From: JANNAV01 sp031384695
GTDB taxonomy: Bacteria; Pseudomonadota; Alphaproteobacteria; Rhodobacterales; Rhodobacteraceae
Direction: 5' to 3'
Assembly (NCBI GenBank): GCA_031384695.1
Contig: JANNAV010000374.1
Coordinates: 1 to 13,035, forward strand
Length of the DNA: 13,035 bases
The translations under genes were made by a program, and so were the position numbers. Shown here in pieces: positions 6,311-13,035 of the stretch (position 1 is its first letter; each line of letters starts with the position of its first letter). Below the pieces are notes generated by a model. It searched no databases. It saw only the letters and a list, made by a program, of their open reading frames with translations, and had not been told where the DNA came from.

Positions 6311-7260
6311 GGCACGGCCAGAAAGCAGGCGGTGGCGTGGCCGGAGCCGGTCAGCGCCGGTTTGGCCACACAGGCGTCAAACCGTTGCGGACAGCGTGGC
6401 GCAAAGGAACAGCCCGCAGGCAGGCTTAACAGAGACGGCGGCGCCCCGGATATCGTACGCAGCCGGTGCGGGCGCAGGCCATCCAAAGGCGGGATCGAAT
6501 CGAGCAGCGCGCGCGTATAGGGGTGGCGCGGGTTGGCAAGGATATCCGCCTTGTCACTGCGCTCCACAATGCGGCCCGCATACATAACCATGATCCGGTC
6601 GGCCAATTCCGCCATTACCCCCAGATCATGGGTGATGAACACAATCGCCGAGCCGTGGGTTTTCTGCAATTTCCGCAGCAGGTCCAGTATCTGCGCCTGC
6701 ACCGTTACATCCAGCGCCGTTGTCGGCTCGTCCGCCACCAGCAGCGCCGGATTGCACGACAGCGCCATCGCAATCACCCCGCGTTGGCGCATCCCACCCG
6801 ACAATTGATGCGGATAGCGGTGCGCCGCCTCATCAGGTTTCGGAATATTCACCTCGGCCAGTAATTCCACCGCCCGTGCCCATGCTGCCTTTTTGCTGAT
6901 CGACTGATGCGCCCGGATTTGCTCCACTATCTGCCAGCCGATGGTGTAAACTGGCGTCAAGGCCGTCATCGGGTCTTGAAAGATCATCGCAATCTCGCGC
7001 CCGCGCAGATCACGCATTTCGCGCGCGGGCATCCCCACCAGTTCGCGGCCCCGGTATTGGATCGACCCTTCGATTATGGCGTTCGGATCGGTGATCAGCC
7101 CCATCACTGCCAGCAGCGTGACCGTCTTGCCAGACCCGGATTCGCCCGCAATCCCCAACACCTCGCCCGTCCGCACATCAAACGACACGCCGTCAATTGC
7201 GCGCACTACGCCCTGTTCGGTGCGAAACGACACCTTCAGATCGCGCACTTGCAAGATCAT
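6307..7260 (-). CDS. Peptide ABC transporter ATPase, DppD/OppD type
   Basis: A 317-residue ATPase, partner of the F-type subunit encoded next. Seen directly: Walker A GESGSGKT (39-46), Q-loop IFQDP with Q95, signature LSGGM (153-157), Walker B LLVADE (173-178), TALD and switch histidine H211. The C-terminal oligopeptide/dipeptide domain has C284, C290, C297 and C312, with the same C-x5-C-x6-C spacing as the F-type subunit and a fourth cysteine further on. That is the sort of motif linked to an iron-sulphur cluster in some OppD proteins. LSGGM followed by RQR is normal for D-type subunits. Its ATG overlaps the stop of the DppB-type gene, and its own stop overlaps the F-type start, each by four bases. 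Confidence 0.94.
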   Translation of the reverse strand: MILQVRDLKVSFRTEQGVVRAIDGVSFDVRTGEVLGIAGESGSGKTVTLLAVMGLITDPNAIIEGSIQYRGRELVGMPAREMRDLRGREIAMIFQDPMTALTPVYTIGWQIVEQIRAHQSISKKAAWARAVELLAEVNIPKPDEAAHRYPHQLSGGMRQRGVIAMALSCNPALLVADEPTTALDVTVQAQILDLLRKLQKTHGSAIVFITHDLGVMAELADRIMVMYAGRIVERSDKADILANPRHPYTRALLDSIPPLDGLRPHRLRTISGAPPSLLSLPAGCSFAPRCPQRFDACVAKPALTGSGHATACFLAVP

Positions 7261-8228
7261 GCCGTGCGCGCCCGCGGGTCCAGCAGGATATAGACCACAT
7301 CGACAACCGCATTGGCCAATACCACAAAGAACGACGCATAAAGCACGGTCGTCATGATCACCGGCAGATCAAGGTTTTGCAGCGCATCGAACGTCAGCTT
7401 GCCCACGCCCTGCAGACCAAACACCACTTCGGTCAACAACGCCGACCCGCCCACCAGCGCGCCAAAATCCAACCCGAACAGCGTGACGAAACTGATCAAA
7501 GAGGTGCGCAGTGCGTGGCGTAAAAGAATCCGCGTTTCTGACAGCCCCTTGGCCCGCGCCGTGCGGATATAATCTTCCTGCAACGCCTCGGTGATGCTGG
7601 CGCGCAGCACCCGGCCATAAAGGCCGATATAGAGGATCGACAGCGTGAACCACGGGATGATCAAGGTCAGAAACCAACCCTTTGGATCATCGCCGAAATT
7701 TTTGTATCCCAAAGGCGGCACCCACGAAAACAACCAAGTGTCGTGATATCGGCTTTGGGTGATCAGGTTCATCACCTCGCCCAGCCAGTAGACCGGCATC
7801 GAAATGCCGATCAGGCCAAGGATCATCAACAGCTTATCGATCCAACTGTCGCGGTAGGCCGCCGCCAGCACGCCGATGATGATGCTGAACACCACCCACA
7901 GTACAGCAGCCCCCATCACCAGACTTAAAGTGACAGGAATGGTGTCCAGCACCGCAGGCACCACTTTCCAGCCCCGGTTCACAAAGCTGGTCAGATCGCC
8001 GGTGATGAAAATCTTTCTCATCATCACCAGGTACTGCACATAAAACGGCTGATCAAAGCCAAAGCTGATCCGCACCGCCTCCAGCACCTCGGGCGACGCA
8101 TTGCGCCCGGCAATGCGCGCGGCAGGATCCACCCCCGGCGTGCCAAAAAAGATCGCAAACACCAGCAAGCTGATGCCCACCATCACGAACACCATTTGCA
8201 CCAACCGCTGCGCCACTGCATAAATCAT
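7257..8228 (-). CDS. Peptide ABC transporter permease, DppB/OppB type
   Basis: A 323-residue inner-membrane permease that forms half of the translocation channel. Seen directly: an N-terminal helix QMVFVMVGISLLVFAIFF (11-28), further hydrophobic segments around 97-122, 132-152, 187-205, 244-265 and 291-316, and the cytoplasmic EAA-type coupling loop YIRTARAKGLSETRILLRHA (220-239) that contacts the ATPases. The start was set at the ATG at 8228 (MIYAVAQRLV), although the frame is open upstream. That ATG overlaps the DppC-type stop by four bases, has GAGG (8237-8240) eight bases upstream, and gives the usual family length and N-terminus. The longer 379-residue reading would have a 56-residue tail made from the shadow of the DppC-type gene. 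Confidence 0.93.
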   Translation of the reverse strand: MIYAVAQRLVQMVFVMVGISLLVFAIFFGTPGVDPAARIAGRNASPEVLEAVRISFGFDQPFYVQYLVMMRKIFITGDLTSFVNRGWKVVPAVLDTIPVTLSLVMGAAVLWVVFSIIIGVLAAAYRDSWIDKLLMILGLIGISMPVYWLGEVMNLITQSRYHDTWLFSWVPPLGYKNFGDDPKGWFLTLIIPWFTLSILYIGLYGRVLRASITEALQEDYIRTARAKGLSETRILLRHALRTSLISFVTLFGLDFGALVGGSALLTEVVFGLQGVGKLTFDALQNLDLPVIMTTVLYASFFVVLANAVVDVVYILLDPRARTA

Positions 8229-9235
8229 GCGCCGCGCCTCAGCTTTATCTTCGATTTCGGGTCCAGCGCGTCGCGCAAGCCATCGCCGAACACATTCAGC
8301 GACAGCACCGATGCCACTATCATCAAACCCGGTGCCAAGGCCACCACGGGCCGGGTATAGAGCAGCGTCTGGCCATCCTGAATGATCGTGCCCCAACTGG
8401 CATCGGGGGGTTGCACGCCGATGGACAGAAACGACAACGCGCTTTCCGTCAGCATGTTCAGCGCCATCATGATGGGCACGAACACGATCAGCGTGGTCGA
8501 GATATTGGGCAGGATATCCTTGATGAGGATGCGCGAAGGCGGCGCACCCAGCCCGATGGACGCCATGACGAAATCACTGTTGCGCAGCGCCATGACCTGG
8601 CCCCGGATGGGCCGCGCGACGTAAGGGATGTAGATCAGCCCGATGATGAAGATGGGCAGCCACAGCGACCCGGATTCGATCACGAACGGCCCGATGGTAA
8701 TGCTTGACGTGATCATGACAACGCACAGCGATATCGCCAGCAGATAGACCGGAAACGCCCAAAGCACATCCAGAATGCGCGACAGCACCATATCGACAAT
8801 GCCACCAAAAAACCCGGCAACCAGCCCGATCAACGTGGCAAAGCTCAGCGTGAAAATTGTGGCGGCGCCGGCGATGGCAAAGGAATTCATGCCGCCATAC
8901 AGCAACCGCGCCATCACATCGCGGCCCTGATTATCCGCCCCCAGAAAGTAGCTGCCAAACACCCATGTCGGCCCGATCGGCGTATAGCCCAGCGCCAGCC
9001 CTTCGGTTGGCAATTCCATCACCGGGCGCTCGGCGCCATCAATCACAATGACCGCATTCAGCGTGGATTTGAACGGCTGCACGCCCGCCCAATGGGCATA
9101 GACCGGGGCCAGCAGGCAGGCCGCGAGAATCAGCAGAAAAACACCAAGCGCCGCCAATGCCGCGCGGTCGCGCAGCAGGCGGCGCAAAGCCGTGGCCCAT
9201 GGGCCACGACTGACCGATACGGTTGCAATGGTCAT
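8225..9235 (-). CDS. Peptide ABC transporter permease, DppC/OppC type
   Basis: A 336-residue inner-membrane permease, partner of the DppB-type subunit. Seen directly: a cytoplasmic start, helix 1 (about 26-47), the conserved periplasmic motif LGADNQGRD (98-106; family LGTDxxGRD), helices around 119-143, 155-178, 190-207, 245-262 and 297-316, the EAA-type loop ASIGLGAPPSRILIKDILPN (225-244) and the ending NVFGDGLRDALDP. The stretch between helix 1 and the GRD motif (about 50-95) seems longer than usual and may shape contact with the binding protein. I chose ATG 9235 (MTIATVSVSR) because it lies 13 bases after the binding-protein stop; the longer open frame would overlap that gene. A perfect 18-base palindrome lies within the first codons (9191-9208). 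Confidence 0.93.
   Translation of the reverse strand: MTIATVSVSRGPWATALRRLLRDRAALAALGVFLLILAACLLAPVYAHWAGVQPFKSTLNAVIVIDGAERPVMELPTEGLALGYTPIGPTWVFGSYFLGADNQGRDVMARLLYGGMNSFAIAGAATIFTLSFATLIGLVAGFFGGIVDMVLSRILDVLWAFPVYLLAISLCVVMITSSITIGPFVIESGSLWLPIFIIGLIYIPYVARPIRGQVMALRNSDFVMASIGLGAPPSRILIKDILPNISTTLIVFVPIMMALNMLTESALSFLSIGVQPPDASWGTIIQDGQTLLYTRPVVALAPGLMIVASVLSLNVFGDGLRDALDPKSKIKLRRGA
9191..9208. repeat. 18-base perfect palindrome in dppC-type 5' end
   Basis: CGTGGCCCATGGGCCACG is identical to its reverse complement. It covers codons near residues 10-15 of the DppC-type permease, just after the end of the binding-protein gene. In RNA it could form a compact stem that slows entry into the permease genes or protects the upstream binding-protein message. 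It may equally be a codon-driven coincidence (Arg-Gly-Pro-Trp-Ala-Thr). Confidence 0.6.
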
Positions 9236-9248
9236 TGCAGTGGCTTTA

Positions 9249-10907
9249 TCACTGCACCCAAGACTGGCTGACCATCCAGTAAAACTGCGAGTTGAACTGG
9301 AAGTTGCCAACGCGTTTGGACACAAAATCAATCCGCTTCGGCGTGAACAGCGCGGCCATTGGGGCTGCATCCGTTACCGCCTTGTCGATTTCCGTCCACA
9401 TCGCATTGGCCGCCGCCGGATCGGTTACCCCCAACAACAGCGCCGCATCCATCTTGGCCTGAATGTCCTTGTCACAAAAGCCCGCGATGTTGATCGAACT
9501 GTCAGACCCCGGCGTAAAGCTGGCACAGCCGAACAGGATGTTCAGAAAATCCGACGCGGCGGGGTAATCCTGATACCACTGGGTGATCGAGATTTGCACC
9601 TTGTTGTTGGTGTTCTGGATATAGGTGAACTGGATATTCGGCGAGATCGGCTTTACCTCGGCCTCATAGCCGATATCCGTCAGCACCGATTGCATATAGG
9701 TGCCGATTGCCTTGGACACGGCGGTATCCTCGGCAATGATCGTCACCTTCTGGCCTTTGGTGCCCGATTCCTCGACCAATGCCTTTGCCTTGTCCAGATC
9801 GGGTGCAGACCATGTGGTGCCCGGATCAACGGTGTAGGGGCAATAGGGTTCATGGCCCGGAAAATCCGGCGGCAAAACCTGGCATACCGGTGCCGCCAGC
9901 ACCGGCCCGCCAAACAGGTTGACCAGCGTGTTGCGATCCAGCGCAAAGTTCACCGCCTGCCGCGCCTTGAGGTTGTCAAACGGCGGCAGGTTGGTGTTCA
10001 TCGGCGCATACCACCACGCCGTCAGCGGGGTGATATAAACCTGATCCTTATAGGTGGTGCCGATCTCGCCCAGACGGTCTGTCGGGGGCTGATCATACAT
10101 CCAGTCCGCCTCGCCGTTCTGCACGGCTGTGACCTCGGCCTCATCCGTCAGGCCGAAATCGTACTGGATCACATCCGGGTAACCATCCGGCTGGGCATCC
10201 TCGCTCCAGACTTTGAAATGCGGGTTGCGCGCCATGGTCATGCCGGTATTCGGATCATAGGCCGAAATGTAATAAGGCCCCGTGCCCGGCACCGGCGTGG
10301 TGCCTGCATCGGTGGCGGGCGTGTCGGCAGGCAGGATCACCGCATGCGGCAGCGCCAGTTTATCGAAAAATTCCGCATCTGGCCGCGTCAGGTTGATGGT
10401 GACGGTGCCTGCCGCCTCATCGCCCACAACACCGCCTTCCAGCGTGCAGGTTGCCGGATCGGCCAAACACTTGTCCGCCCCCACGATCACCGCATAAAAA
10501 CCGCCCGCCGTCGGACTGGACACTTTGAAGATGCGCTGCAGCGACGCCACCACGTCTTTGACGCCCACTTCTTGCCCGTTCGAAAACATGACACCTTTGC
10601 GGATCTTGAAGGTATAGGTTTTCCCGTCATTCGAAACCTCGGGCATCGCCTCGGCCAAATCGGGAACCTTTTCAAATCCTTCGGCCCCTGCGGCCTTTTT
10701 GAAGCCCAGCAACCCGTCATAAAGGCCCTGATAAATCTGCCAGTATTGCAACGTGTAATTGATATGCGGATCCACCGTACCCGCCGCCGACCGCGCCACA
10801 AGGCGCATGGTGCCGCCGCGATGTTCGGCCAGATATTCGGCCTGCACAGGCAGGCTGGTCACACCAAACGCCCCCGCCATCACGGTGGCCAACAGAAACT
10901 TTTTCAT
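9249..10907 (-). CDS. Periplasmic peptide-binding protein (SBP family 5)
   Basis: A 552-residue extracellular solute-binding protein of family 5 (DppA/OppA type) that captures substrate for the ABC importer encoded downstream. Seen directly: a Sec signal peptide (MKKFLLATVMAG...) with a probable cut after VQA at residue 23; GLYDGLLGF (61-69); the family segment GKTYTFKIRKGVMFSNG (95-111); PGTGPYY (207-213); KARQAVNFALDR (314-325); and a C-terminal lobe. No lipobox, so it is free in the periplasm. Six cysteines remain in the mature protein, in three near pairs (C147/C154, C342/C356, C461/C478), which suggests disulphides. GGGGAG (10914-10919) six bases before ATG supports the start. It follows the hydrolase gene by 28 bases and precedes the DppC-type gene by 13. 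The ligand cannot be deduced. Confidence 0.94.
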   Translation of the reverse strand: MKKFLLATVMAGAFGVTSLPVQAEYLAEHRGGTMRLVARSAAGTVDPHINYTLQYWQIYQGLYDGLLGFKKAAGAEGFEKVPDLAEAMPEVSNDGKTYTFKIRKGVMFSNGQEVGVKDVVASLQRIFKVSSPTAGGFYAVIVGADKCLADPATCTLEGGVVGDEAAGTVTINLTRPDAEFFDKLALPHAVILPADTPATDAGTTPVPGTGPYYISAYDPNTGMTMARNPHFKVWSEDAQPDGYPDVIQYDFGLTDEAEVTAVQNGEADWMYDQPPTDRLGEIGTTYKDQVYITPLTAWWYAPMNTNLPPFDNLKARQAVNFALDRNTLVNLFGGPVLAAPVCQVLPPDFPGHEPYCPYTVDPGTTWSAPDLDKAKALVEESGTKGQKVTIIAEDTAVSKAIGTYMQSVLTDIGYEAEVKPISPNIQFTYIQNTNNKVQISITQWYQDYPAASDFLNILFGCASFTPGSDSSINIAGFCDKDIQAKMDAALLLGVTDPAAANAMWTEIDKAVTDAAPMAALFTPKRIDFVSKRVGNFQFNSQFYWMVSQSWVQ

Positions 10908-10913
10908 GCGTAT

Positions 10914-10919
10914 CTCCCC
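10914..10919 (-). promoter_or_regulatory. Ribosome binding site of binding-protein gene
   Basis: GGGGAG on the minus strand lies six bases before the ATG at 10907. It is the clearest Shine-Dalgarno sequence in the operon, as expected for the binding protein, which importers need in excess over the membrane subunits. Confidence 0.6.
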
Positions 10920-10935
10920 GTTTGTTTTTGTATCT

Positions 10936-11838
10936 TCAGTCGTGTTTCGTCAGAAAACCACCCACCGTTGCCATGCACAAAGCCATCTCTTCGACATGCG
11001 GCATATGGCTGCTGTCTTCAAAAATCACCCATTCCGCGCCAGCGATATGGTCTTTATAGGGCTGCACGCAAGCCGGTGTGGCCTCATCATAGCGGCCTGA
11101 TATCACCAGGGTTGGCACATTGATTTTCGGCAACTCCGGGATCACATCCCAATGTTTCAACGTGCCGATCACAAAAAACTCGTTCGGCCCGTTCATCACG
11201 TTATAGACGGTTGGATTGCGCGCCACCTGATCAAAGGTTTCGGTCACTTCCGCCGGAAACGGCACCACGCGGCAGACGTGGCGCTCATACACCCACATTG
11301 TTGCCGCCTGATAATCGCCATTGGCGTAATCCCCCAGCGCCTCGTGCTTGTTCAGCGTGTCCTGAATATCCTGCGGCATGTCGCGCCGTTGCCGCATCGC
11401 CTCGGACGACCATAGCGCCATCGAGGCGGGCGAATTGGCAATCGTCAGGGATTTCAGGCCCACCGGACGGCGCGTGCCATATTCCGCTGCCAGCATGCCG
11501 CCCCAGCTTTGCCCCAGCACATGAAACCCCGCCCGCGCGCCCAGATGGTCGATCAGATTTTCCAGCTCGTCCACGAACAGTTGCACCGTCCAGAAATCAC
11601 CGCCCTTGTCGGGCAAAATCGTGGAATTGCCGCAGCCAAGTTGATCATAATGCACCACCGCCCGGCCACCCGACGCCAGATGCTTGTAGCTGTCGACGTA
11701 GTTATGCGCCGCCCCCGGCCCGCCATGCAGGATAAAGACCGGCGGCTTGCCCGAGGCCAGATCCCCCGTCACGCGATACCATGTCTCATATCCCCGAAAC
11801 GGCGCGCGTCCTTCAACCTGATCCATGCCAAACCCCAT
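10936..11838 (-). CDS. Proline iminopeptidase-like alpha/beta hydrolase
   Basis: A 300-residue serine hydrolase of the proline-iminopeptidase-type S33 family. Such enzymes remove N-terminal residues from small peptides or hydrolyse amino-acid amides. Seen directly: oxyanion motif HGGPG (38-42), nucleophile elbow GQSWGG with S111 (109-114), acid D251 in SGRYDEATP, and H278 in SSHMPH, so the triad is complete. No signal peptide is evident, so it acts in the cytoplasm. Start: the frame extends to a TTG at 11883 with no ribosome site. The ATG at 11838 (MGFGMDQ) follows AAGAAGG, and the ATG at 11826 is also possible. A TTGACG followed 16 bases later by TAGGTG near 11883-11856 could be a weak promoter. 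Its position 28 bases before the binding-protein gene suggests it processes what the importer brings in. Confidence 0.9.
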   Translation of the reverse strand: MGFGMDQVEGRAPFRGYETWYRVTGDLASGKPPVFILHGGPGAAHNYVDSYKHLASGGRAVVHYDQLGCGNSTILPDKGGDFWTVQLFVDELENLIDHLGARAGFHVLGQSWGGMLAAEYGTRRPVGLKSLTIANSPASMALWSSEAMRQRRDMPQDIQDTLNKHEALGDYANGDYQAATMWVYERHVCRVVPFPAEVTETFDQVARNPTVYNVMNGPNEFFVIGTLKHWDVIPELPKINVPTLVISGRYDEATPACVQPYKDHIAGAEWVIFEDSSHMPHVEEMALCMATVGGFLTKHD

Positions 11839-12000
11839 GCCCTTCTTTCGCCCACCTAGCCCCAGATAAGAGGCCGTCAACAAGCGCCAGCACAGGTTGG
11901 GCCGATTCTACCGCACCCGGCAAGCGCGTATTTGATGGTCTTTTGGGCGCAGATAGCCCCAAGGTTGAACGCCCGCCTTTTTCTTAGGCAATTTGCGCGC
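11839..12000. other. Spacer between acetamidase and peptidase genes
   Basis: This 162-base gap is the largest between the genes of the minus-strand block. No strong terminator was seen; only a short GCC/GGC stem with an A-rich loop lies just past the acetamidase stop (about 11974-11988). A weak promoter-like pair (TTGACG/TAGGTG) sits near the peptidase start. The acetamidase gene may therefore be a separate unit or be read through into the operon. Confidence 0.35.
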
Positions 12001-12945
12001 CTATTCGAACACGCAGCGCGGGAAATAGAAGCTGACCACCCAGTTTGGCATATCCACAATTTCGGATATCCGCAGATCGCCGCAGGTTGAACACAGCATA
12101 TATGCGTCAACCGCAGACATCCCCCGCGTGGCACATAAAAGATCAATCATCCCCGCCACCGCATCACGCGCGCCGGTCATCAGATCGGGCCCGATGCCCG
12201 TCGTCACCTCATACCCCTTGGCGTCCAGATGCCGCGTCACCGGCCCCGGTGTGGTAAAGCGCGGCGACTTCAGATGCGCGCCCTTAACCACGTCCAGCGT
12301 CAGCACCACATCCATCGGGCTTTCAATCGCGGTGCCGCACACCTCGCCATCGCCTTGAGCGGCATGCGTATCGCCGACGCTGAACAAGGCCCCCGCCACT
12401 TCAACCGGCAGATACAGCACCGTGCCCGCCGAAAGATCGCGAATGTCCAGATTGCCACCCACCCGGCGCGGCGGCACCACCGAATGCAGACCCGCCTCGG
12501 CAGGCGCGTTGCCGATGGTGCCCGCGAACGGCTTTAACGGCACGCGGCCTTCGCGGCCAAACAATGCAGGCGCAAGGCTGGCGGCATCATAGCCCCAGAT
12601 GTGCAGCGCAGGGTCGGGGAACTGATCCGCCAACAGGCCAAACCCCGGAATATTCGCCGTCCAGCCCCAGCCTGATGGCGCAAAACTGTCGATGGTGATT
12701 TTCAAGGCATCGCCCGGTTCGGCCCCTTCCACAAAGATCGGCCCCGACACCGGGTTGATCCGGCCAAAATCCAAGGTCACAATATCCGCGACGCCCGAGT
12801 TCCGGCCCAACTGCCCCGCTGCCGCATCCTGACAGTGAAACAGGATCGTCGCCCCCGGTTCCGCGCGCTGCACCGGCGCAAAGGCGTTGTTCCAGCCGAA
12901 ATGATGCTGCGCTGCGTGGATGGTGTAATTGCAGTCTTTGCACAT
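12001..12945 (-). CDS. Acetamidase/formamidase family protein
   Basis: A 314-residue member of the acetamidase/formamidase family (FmdA/AmdA), enzymes that release ammonia from short amides such as formamide or acetamide. Seen directly: the N-terminal HFGWNNAFAPV (15-25), which resembles the family's H-x-x-W-(D/N)-N start; EPGDALKITI (76-85); GGNLDIRDL (163-171); and the highly conserved block SVGDTHAAQGDGEVCGTAIE (189-208). A CxxC at the extreme N-terminus (C2, C5) and a C-terminal CSTCGD (285-290) may bind metal. The ATG at 12945 was chosen over an upstream TTG (12969) because AGAAAGG lies six bases before it. No signal peptide, so cytoplasmic. The actual substrate may be broader or different from formamide. 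It points in the same direction as the transporter operon, 162 bases upstream of the peptidase gene. Confidence 0.92.
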   Translation of the reverse strand: MCKDCNYTIHAAQHHFGWNNAFAPVQRAEPGATILFHCQDAAAGQLGRNSGVADIVTLDFGRINPVSGPIFVEGAEPGDALKITIDSFAPSGWGWTANIPGFGLLADQFPDPALHIWGYDAASLAPALFGREGRVPLKPFAGTIGNAPAEAGLHSVVPPRRVGGNLDIRDLSAGTVLYLPVEVAGALFSVGDTHAAQGDGEVCGTAIESPMDVVLTLDVVKGAHLKSPRFTTPGPVTRHLDAKGYEVTTGIGPDLMTGARDAVAGMIDLLCATRGMSAVDAYMLCSTCGDLRISEIVDMPNWVVSFYFPRCVFE

Positions 12946-12951
12946 GGGGCG

Positions 12952-12958
12952 CCTTTCT
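12952..12958 (-). promoter_or_regulatory. Ribosome binding site deciding acetamidase start
   Basis: AGAAAGG on the minus strand ends six bases before the ATG at 12945. The upstream in-frame TTG at 12969 has no comparable site, which fixes the shorter start. Confidence 0.6.
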
Positions 12959-13035
12959 GGTTGGTCCAAGGGAATGCCCGGACGCCGACCCCCAGCATAG
13001 CCAAAGCCATCCTGGTTGGAACAGCCCCTATTCAG

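Noticed and set aside
5141..6520. 459-codon open frame on the plus strand, opposite the DppF-type gene
   Set aside because: It mirrors an intact ATPase with all catalytic motifs. The translation is Arg/His/Gln-rich and low in structure, and has no ribosome site.
7257..8396. 379-residue version of the DppB-type permease
   Set aside because: The extra 56 residues come from the shadow of the DppC-type gene. The ATG at 8228 has the 4-base overlap, a ribosome site and the family N-terminus.
8225..9370. 381-residue version of the DppC-type permease
   Set aside because: The additional 45 residues would lie inside the end of the binding-protein gene and resemble no permease start. ATG 9235 fits the family.
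9192..11123. 643-codon open frame on the plus strand, opposite the binding-protein gene
   Set aside because: It is antisense to a binding-protein gene with signal peptide, ribosome site and clear family motifs. Its translation is rich in Arg, His and Gly with no domain, as expected from a GC-rich shadow frame.
12946..13035. Continuation of the acetamidase frame to the window edge
   Set aside because: The frame is open, but the family starts near residue 1 of the chosen ATG, which has a good ribosome site. The upstream translation is Gly/Arg-rich and unlike the family. No clear promoter could be picked in these 90 bases.

Overview
The window looks like a chromosomal segment of a GC-rich alphaproteobacterium, most likely a member of the Rhodobacterales. 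The basis is strong G/C preference at third codon positions, Tat- and Sec-exported proteins with alphaproteobacterial character, and a decayed IS481-type transposase of a kind I associate with that order. No rRNA, tRNA or CRISPR array was seen.

Left part (1-2790): an accessory, repeat-rich stretch. A 109-base unit made of two consecutive hairpins occurs twice in the same orientation (139-247 and 2646-2754; 13 differences by eye). The copies bracket a minus-strand gene for a Tat-exported DUF3179 protein and a heavily decayed IS481-family transposase. Several strong GC-rich inverted repeats lie at 65-97 and 295-348.

Middle part (2794-5071, plus strand): three genes in a row. They encode an AraC-family regulator, a membrane-anchored ABM-domain protein (antibiotic biosynthesis monooxygenase fold plus two transmembrane helices) and a DJ-1/PfpI-family protein that starts at TTG four bases after the ABM stop. 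This reads as a small stress or metabolite-handling cluster with its own regulator; that role is inferred from gene neighbourhood and family membership.

Right part (5324-12945, minus strand): a complete peptide/nickel-type (family 5) ABC importer preceded by two hydrolases. In transcription order: acetamidase/formamidase, proline-iminopeptidase-like alpha/beta hydrolase, periplasmic solute-binding protein, DppC-type permease, DppB-type permease, DppD-type ATPase, DppF-type ATPase. The last four genes are joined by three identical 4-base ATGA overlaps. The gene set suggests uptake of a small peptide or peptide-like amide followed by intracellular hydrolysis; the substrate cannot be read from the sequence.

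I see no convincing undescribed defence or mobile system. The strongest unexplained signal is the duplicated two-hairpin unit. Other points of interest are the alternative GC-rich hairpins at the DUF3179 3' end, the AraC/ABM/DJ-1 cluster, and an 18-base perfect palindrome just inside the dppC-type gene.
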